Shown: positions 6,993 to 10,430 of the stretch, one piece after another
Layout of the letters: each line of letters opens with the position of its first letter
Position numbering within the stretch: position 1 is the stretch's first letter
DNA from: Bacteroidota bacterium
Lineage (GTDB): Bacteria; Bacteroidota; Bacteroidia; Chitinophagales; Chitinophagaceae
DNA length: 10,430 nucleotides
Direction: 5' to 3'
Assembly (NCBI GenBank): GCA_023429365.1
Contig: JAEYVW010000192.1
Span: forward strand, 1-10,430
The notes under the pieces: model-generated
What the model saw: the letters and a program-made list of their open reading frames with translations, nothing else
Databases searched by the model: none
Told to the model about the DNA's origin: nothing
Program-made: the position numbers and the translations under genes

Positions 6993-7010
6993 GTTACAAT
7001 TAATTGCAAC
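6993..7010. promoter_or_regulatory. Imperfect palindrome, possible operator
   Basis: GTTACAATTAATTGCAAC is symmetric at 16 of 18 positions around a perfect CAATTAATTG core. Its size and position between divergent genes suit a dimeric regulator, but AT-rich palindromes also arise by chance. Confidence 0.25.
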
Positions 7011-7107
7011 TCTTCGTTTTTTTGATTTAACCTCCGAAAAATGTCCAGATAAACTAACCTGAAACACCTTTCATATCCACCCCCTCAAATTGTCGCAATT
7101 GCACCGC

Positions 7108-7136
7108 TTTGGAATGGTTATAACTAGCCAATTTTG
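7108..7136 (+). promoter_or_regulatory. Candidate Bacteroidota promoter for the AHSA1-like gene
   Basis: TTTG at 7108-7111, a 17-base spacer, then CAATTTTG at 7129-7136, which is one mismatch from TAnnTTTG. Transcription would start near 7140-7143, giving a leader of about 36-40 bases. Confidence 0.35.
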
Positions 7137-7178
7137 TATGGACATCAACGTTTTTACATAATCAAATTTTGTATTGCC

Positions 7179-7616
7179 ATGGAAAAGCTCAATTTCAAAA
7201 CAACCATCGCTGCAACACCAGAAAAAATCTGGAAGATCCTTTGGGATGATGAAACTTATCGTAAATGGACCTCGGCTTTCAGCGAAGAATCTCATGCTGT
7301 AACCGATTGGAAGGAAGGCAGCAAAGTTCTTTTCCTCGATGGAAGTGGGCAGGGAATGGTATCCCGGGTGGCTGAGAACAGGCCCAACGAGTATATGTCG
7401 ATCGAACACCTGGGGGAAGTAAAAGACGGCGTGGAAGATACAACCAGTGATAGGGTAAAGCAATGGGCTGGGGCGCGTGAGAACTATACGCTGAAAAAAG
7501 TGAATGGAAAAACAGAGTTACTCATAGACATGGATATCAATGATGAGTTCAAAGAAATGTTTTCCAATATTTGGCCCAAGGCACTTGAGAATGTGAAAAA
7601 CCTCGCGGAGAATTAA
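7179..7616 (+). CDS. AHSA1-like SRPBCC domain protein
   Basis: A 145-residue soluble protein that is a single SRPBCC domain of the AHSA1 (activator of Hsp90 ATPase homologue, CalC-like) type. Family features are the opening strand with F-K-T-T-I, then P-E-K-I-W (14-18), Y-R-K-W-T (27-31), the W-x-E-G-S-K turn (44-49), and the closing helix containing W-P-K-A-L-E-N. In bacteria these are usually small-ligand-binding or stress proteins; being related to Aha1 does not imply an Hsp90 partner. ATG 7179 is preferred over an in-frame TTG at 7134, because the extra residues fall outside the domain and overlap the likely promoter. Its stop is 8 bases from the stop of the convergent reductase gene. Confidence 0.88.
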   Translation: MEKLNFKTTIAATPEKIWKILWDDETYRKWTSAFSEESHAVTDWKEGSKVLFLDGSGQGMVSRVAENRPNEYMSIEHLGEVKDGVEDTTSDRVKQWAGARENYTLKKVNGKTELLIDMDINDEFKEMFSNIWPKALENVKNLAEN

Positions 7617-7624
7617 GATCCGGT

Positions 7625-8620
7625 TTATTTGATCAATTCCAGCCTGTTCACTTCCTGGGTAATAAAGGCAATCTCATCCGTGCTTAATTTCAAATCTATT
7701 GCCTTCGCATTTTCTGTTGCCTGTTTCGCATCACGGGCGCCGGCTAATGCGATGGTGATGCCCGGTTGTTCTATTGTCCAGCGCAGGACCAGTTGTGAAA
7801 GGCTGGCATTTTTTTCTTCTGCCAGCGGTCTTAGTTTATCGAGAAAAGCCTGGATACGTGAGAGGTTTTCATCTTTGAAAAAATAAATGCCTGCACGATG
7901 GTCGCCTTCGGCAAACTGGTGGCCGGGTTTGATCTTACCAGTGAGTAATCCTCTTTCCATGGGACTGTAAGCAAGGATAGAGATGTTATTTTCTATGCAA
8001 TACGGTACGACTTCTTTTTCGATATCCCTTTTCACCATGCTATAAGGAACCTGGTTGGCAACCAGCTCCACATATTTCCGGGCTTCTGTGAGTTGTGCGA
8101 CATTGTAATTGCAAACCGCCGCGTGCTTCACCTTTCCCTGTTTGATCAGGTCGGAAACAGCTTCCATCGTTTCAGCAATAGGTGTGCTATCATCAGGCCA
8201 GTGAATCTGGTAAAGATCGATATAGTCCGTGCCCAGTCTTCGCAGACTGTCTTCGCATTCTTTGATGATGCTTGCACGTCCTGCATATTTGTACATGTCA
8301 ATATCACGACCCTGGTTGTCTTTACTGCTAAAGTGATAAACACCTTTAGCAAGATCCCAGCGCAAACCATATTTGGTAAGTACCTGTATTTTTTCACGTG
8401 GCAAATCCTTTATCGCTTCCCCAACAATCTCTTCGCTCAACCCCTGCCCATACGCGGGAGCGGTATCGATTGAAGTCACGCCAAGCTCATAAGCTGTACG
8501 AATCGCTGCTATAGCATCCTTTCTTTCCGAGCCGCCCCACATCCAGCCTCCTGCAGCCCAGGCACCGAATGTAATAACTGATAATTCCAACGATGATGAT
8601 CCCAATTGCCTGTATTCCAT
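7625..8620 (-). CDS. Aldo/keto reductase, NADPH-dependent
   Basis: A 331-residue soluble (beta/alpha)8-barrel enzyme of the aldo/keto reductase superfamily; it reduces carbonyls using NAD(P)H. The catalytic tetrad is complete: Asp52 and Tyr57 (IDTAPAYG), Lys83 (LTKYG) and His140 (YQIHWP). The cofactor end shows LAYSPMERGLLTGK (217-229) and the phosphate-binding AGARDAKQATEN (293-304), where Arg296 suggests NADPH. The length is typical. It most resembles the YhdN/AKR11-type group, not the xylose reductase group; the substrate is unknown. It stands alone, convergent with the AHSA1-like gene and divergent from the NTF2-like gene, with its own promoter just upstream. Confidence 0.93.
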   Translation of the reverse strand: MEYRQLGSSSLELSVITFGAWAAGGWMWGGSERKDAIAAIRTAYELGVTSIDTAPAYGQGLSEEIVGEAIKDLPREKIQVLTKYGLRWDLAKGVYHFSSKDNQGRDIDMYKYAGRASIIKECEDSLRRLGTDYIDLYQIHWPDDSTPIAETMEAVSDLIKQGKVKHAAVCNYNVAQLTEARKYVELVANQVPYSMVKRDIEKEVVPYCIENNISILAYSPMERGLLTGKIKPGHQFAEGDHRAGIYFFKDENLSRIQAFLDKLRPLAEEKNASLSQLVLRWTIEQPGITIALAGARDAKQATENAKAIDLKLSTDEIAFITQEVNRLELIK

Positions 8621-8633
8621 TGCAGTTTTTCAG

Positions 8634-8666
8634 CAAATGTACCAAAGCTGCGGATAGAGATGGCAA
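8634..8666 (-). promoter_or_regulatory. Bacteroidota-type promoter of the aldo/keto reductase gene
   Basis: On the minus strand TACATTTG (8634-8641) matches the -7 consensus TAnnTTTG exactly. TTG (8664-8666) lies 22 bases upstream, within the spacing reported for this phylum. The predicted leader is very short, about 10 bases before ATG 8620. Confidence 0.5.
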
Positions 8667-8869
8667 CCTGACTCCAGGTATTAATCAGTAAAATGTGGGA
8701 TGATCAGTTGTTTTGCAACATATGTAAGCAGGAAAAAAATTTTCAAAAGACGGGATACAAGTGCTAACTTTCTGATACCTATCTATTGCCCCCTGAGATC
8801 CAGTCCTATCCTCACCCCCTGACTGCTGGTCTTTATTTAAACTTTATGCAACAAAACGCCGGACAATTG

Positions 8870-8884
8870 CAAAGGGATCCTTTG
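8870..8884 (+). promoter_or_regulatory. Palindrome with GAT centre upstream of the lipoprotein gene
   Basis: CAAAGG-GAT-CCTTTG, a perfect 6-base-pair stem ending 46 bases before ATG 8931. It could be an operator or a leader hairpin. Its three-base GAT centre equals that of hairpins R1, R2 and R5, but stem and flanks differ. Confidence 0.3.
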
Positions 8885-8930
8885 TGATTTAAACACGTTT
8901 TGTAAAAATCAACCACAAAATTTTATTTGT

Positions 8931-9467
8931 ATGAAAAAAACACTTTCTTACAGCGTTTTGCTGTTATTGTTATGGGCATGCAACAATGAGGGTACAAAAA
9001 CCGACACCGCGGGAGCCGACACCACCGTGAAAGCCGATCTTAACTTACCTTTCAAAGCCCTTTATTCCAGCAATTTTACAGATGATGTGTCGGATGCCGA
9101 CCTGGTAACCGTTATGAATTCCTATAAAGACTGGGCTGATGGCAATATGAGTGGTGTGGAAGCTTCACTGGCAGATTCAATAGAATATACCGCCAGTAGC
9201 GGACGTACCAAAACCTTTTCCAGGGCCGAGTTGACAAATCTCTGGAAGACATACCGCGACAGTCTCAGTTCTGTTAAGATTGAAATGTATGCCTGGCGTA
9301 AGATGTATGCAGCTGACCTAAAAGAAAGCAATGTAGTAACCTGGTATAAGGAGATTTCCACTTATAAAGATGGTCGGGTCGATTCCGCCATGTATCATGA
9401 TATCAATGGTGTGAAGAACGGAAAAATAGAATGGTATAACTCAATGAGACGACCATACGTAAAATAA
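8931..9467 (+). CDS. NTF2-like (SnoaL-type) lipoprotein
   Basis: A 178-residue protein with a clear lipoprotein signal: MKK, a Leu-rich core, and lipobox L-W-A-C with Cys17, followed by a polar Thr/Asp-rich linker to about residue 36. No obvious surface-export signal follows the cysteine. Residues about 58-175 fit an NTF2-like cone fold: an opening helix with Y-K-D-W-A-D-G-N, a strand with L-A-D-S-I-E-Y, a middle helix with L-T-N-L-W-K-T-Y, a W-Y-K-E-I strand, and an ending of N-G-K-I-E-W-Y plus R-R-P. NTF2-like lipoproteins usually bind small molecules or have no known activity; no catalytic residues can be assigned. ATG 8931 is preceded by an A/T-rich stretch with no Shine-Dalgarno site. 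The gene appears to be its own unit, closed by the long inverted repeat downstream. Confidence 0.8.
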   Translation: MKKTLSYSVLLLLLWACNNEGTKTDTAGADTTVKADLNLPFKALYSSNFTDDVSDADLVTVMNSYKDWADGNMSGVEASLADSIEYTASSGRTKTFSRAELTNLWKTYRDSLSSVKIEMYAWRKMYAADLKESNVVTWYKEISTYKDGRVDSAMYHDINGVKNGKIEWYNSMRRPYVK

Positions 9468-9473
9468 ATATTT

Positions 9474-9536
9474 ATGTGGTTGGAACAGGTATCCAGGAGA
9501 AAGTCTTAAGGCTGCTTAAACCTGTTCCAACCACAT
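9474..9536 (+). terminator. 17-base perfect inverted repeat, possible terminator
   Basis: ATGTGGTTGGAACAGGT (9474-9490) is the exact reverse complement of 9520-9536; the loop is 29 bases. It begins 7 bases after the lipoprotein stop. A stem this long would be very stable in RNA. Only a short T-run (TT) and then CAT follow, so it is not a textbook intrinsic terminator; position favours termination or 3'-end protection. Confidence 0.5.
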
Positions 9537-9600
9537 TTCATACATCGAATATTCCAATTAGAACAATACGATCGTGCATACCTCGTCCGGTATTATCAAC

Positions 9601-9628
9601 TTGCATAGCTCAAAAACCAGTTATGCAA
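9601..9628 (+). promoter_or_regulatory. Hairpin that covers the start codon of the TPR gene
   Basis: TTGCATAGCT (9601-9610) can pair with AGTTATGCAA (9619-9628) over 10 base pairs with one G-U wobble and an 8-base loop. The ATG at 9623-9625 lies inside the right arm. In the mRNA this would hide the start codon; at DNA level it could instead be an operator. Confidence 0.4.
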
Positions 9629-10430
9629 AAGTCTGTTCTATTAATACTTTGCCTGTTTGTTTACCAGATCGGTATTAGCCAGGGTAAAACACAAAGCCTG
9701 CCTTCTGATCCCACTAAGTGGAGCGTTGCTGATATGAAGCGGTTTGCCGCCATGAGTCCTACCGAGCAGGAAGCTTTTAAGAAAAAAATGTTGCACCAGG
9801 CAGAGGGTCAGTTGAAGCAAAAAGCCGAGGCTGCCAACTTAACGATCGACGAAACCCTGCTGCCCACTTCGCAGTTAAAGGCGCCGGTATTGGATATGAA
9901 GCGGATTGCAACCATTCCTACCGCTCCACCAACGCGGCAACAGCTTTTGCAGAACGTAGCTAAAATGGAATCGGCTTTAAAGACAGCGGTTGGTCCACAG
10001 GTAACGCAGAAAGTTGAAGAGTTCGTGGCATCAAAGTCGATTAAGGAAATACAGTCAGCTGCGGTCGGCGGCTTTTACGATAATAAACCTGAATCAGCTT
10101 TACTACTTGGTATGAAAGCCGCCACCATAAACCCGGCTGATCCGGTAGGTTGGAACAATCTCGCGGCGATCATGAACCTGAGCGGACTTGAACACCAGGC
10201 TATTCCGATCTTACAACATTGCCTGACAGAACATCCTGAAAGTGGTACACTGCTGAATAATATGGGACAAGCCTGGCTGGGTCTTGGCGACCTGGCGAAA
10301 TCGAAACAGTTTTTGCAGAAATGTCTTACACTCGATGATCTTCATCCCGAGGCCAACCGTTCCATGGCACTGATCTATTTATTTGGGAATGATATGGCCA
10401 ACGCGTTAAAGCACCTGGAAAAAGAAATGC
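9623..10430 (+). CDS. Secreted TPR-repeat protein, 3' partial
   Basis: The frame is open from ATG 9623 to the window end (269 codons visible), so the stop lies beyond. The N-terminus is a signal peptide (M-Q-K then a hydrophobic core to about residue 18, ending I-S-Q-G), with no lipobox. Residues about 25-140 are Lys/Gln/Ala-rich and mostly helical, with no domain I recognise. TPR-like helix pairs follow at about 174-205 (W-N-N-L-A to H-P), 208-238 (L-L-N-N-M-G to L-D) and 242 onward; a degenerate one may precede. TPRs mediate protein contacts, so a periplasmic scaffold role is possible, but the missing C-terminus may carry the functional domain. The start is chosen because it gives the signal peptide. 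Confidence 0.8.
   Translation, partial: MQKSVLLILCLFVYQIGISQGKTQSLPSDPTKWSVADMKRFAAMSPTEQEAFKKKMLHQAEGQLKQKAEAANLTIDETLLPTSQLKAPVLDMKRIATIPTAPPTRQQLLQNVAKMESALKTAVGPQVTQKVEEFVASKSIKEIQSAAVGGFYDNKPESALLLGMKAATINPADPVGWNNLAAIMNLSGLEHQAIPILQHCLTEHPESGTLLNNMGQAWLGLGDLAKSKQFLQKCLTLDDLHPEANRSMALIYLFGNDMANALKHLEKEM

Larger units (their letters stand above)
6844..7178. other. Divergent intergenic region between two SRPBCC genes
   Basis: 335 bases with no credible gene. It must hold the promoters of both neighbours. I see an imperfect 18-base palindrome at 6993-7010 and a promoter-like pair for the rightward gene at 7108-7136; no good TAnnTTTG match for the leftward gene. Confidence 0.6.
8621..8930. 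other. Divergent intergenic region, reductase to lipoprotein
   Basis: 310 bases with no credible gene. It contains the reductase promoter next to that gene and a hairpin at 8870-8884 near the lipoprotein gene. The middle has no structure I can support. Confidence 0.6.

Noticed and set aside
7134..7178. TTG start at 7134 for the AHSA1-like gene
   Set aside because: The added residues are outside the domain and overlap the likely promoter; ATG 7179 gives the normal length.
7610..7639. Weak stem GAATT..GATC / GATC.AATTC across the convergent stop codons
   Set aside because: Bulged, AT-rich and short; too weak to call a bidirectional terminator.
8898..8929. Promoter for the NTF2-like lipoprotein (TTTTG, 19 bases, TTTATTTG)
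   Set aside because: Spacing is good, but the second element ends one base before ATG 8931, so transcription would start inside the gene.

Overview
The window reads as chromosomal DNA of a Bacteroidota bacterium, most likely of the Chitinophagaceae. Three things suggest this. There is a sensor kinase with an outside beta-propeller (Y_Y_Y type) paired with a LytTR regulator. Start codons lack Shine-Dalgarno sites, and one promoter matches TAnnTTTG exactly. There are many small lipoproteins and secreted proteins, with A/T-rich leaders and moderate GC. The placement is inferred from gene style, not from a database search.

Layout: (1) Positions 2-4588, + strand, hold the 3' part of a LytS-like propeller sensor kinase, its LytTR response regulator 27 bases later, and a COG4757-type alpha/beta hydrolase. 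The hydrolase appears to have lost both its nucleophile serine and its catalytic histidine. (2) Positions 4597-5241, - strand, encode an M23 (LytM) metallopeptidase lipoprotein with all zinc ligands present. (3) Positions 5242-6327 contain no credible gene. They hold a dense mosaic of about 13 short GC-rich hairpins (REP-like), arranged in direct and inverted copies, including a 94-base direct repeat. (4) Positions 6328-6843 (-) and 7179-7616 (+) encode two unrelated-looking members of the SRPBCC (START/Bet v1-like) fold, one membrane-anchored and one soluble AHSA1-like, transcribed divergently. (5) Positions 7625-8620 (-) encode a complete aldo/keto reductase with a convincing Bacteroidota promoter. 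(6) Positions 8931-9467 (+) encode an NTF2-like lipoprotein, followed by a 17-base perfect inverted repeat. (7) Positions 9623 to the window end (+) encode a secreted TPR protein cut by the window edge; its start codon lies inside a predicted hairpin.

How the parts relate: the kinase and regulator form a clear two-component pair, and the degenerate hydrolase may be co-transcribed with them. The other genes look like single-gene units of general physiology (cell wall, small-molecule binding, redox) and do not form an obvious pathway. I see no phage, CRISPR, toxin-antitoxin or defence system. The most unusual material is the hairpin mosaic, whose stems show paired base changes, and the hydrolase with a broken catalytic triad.
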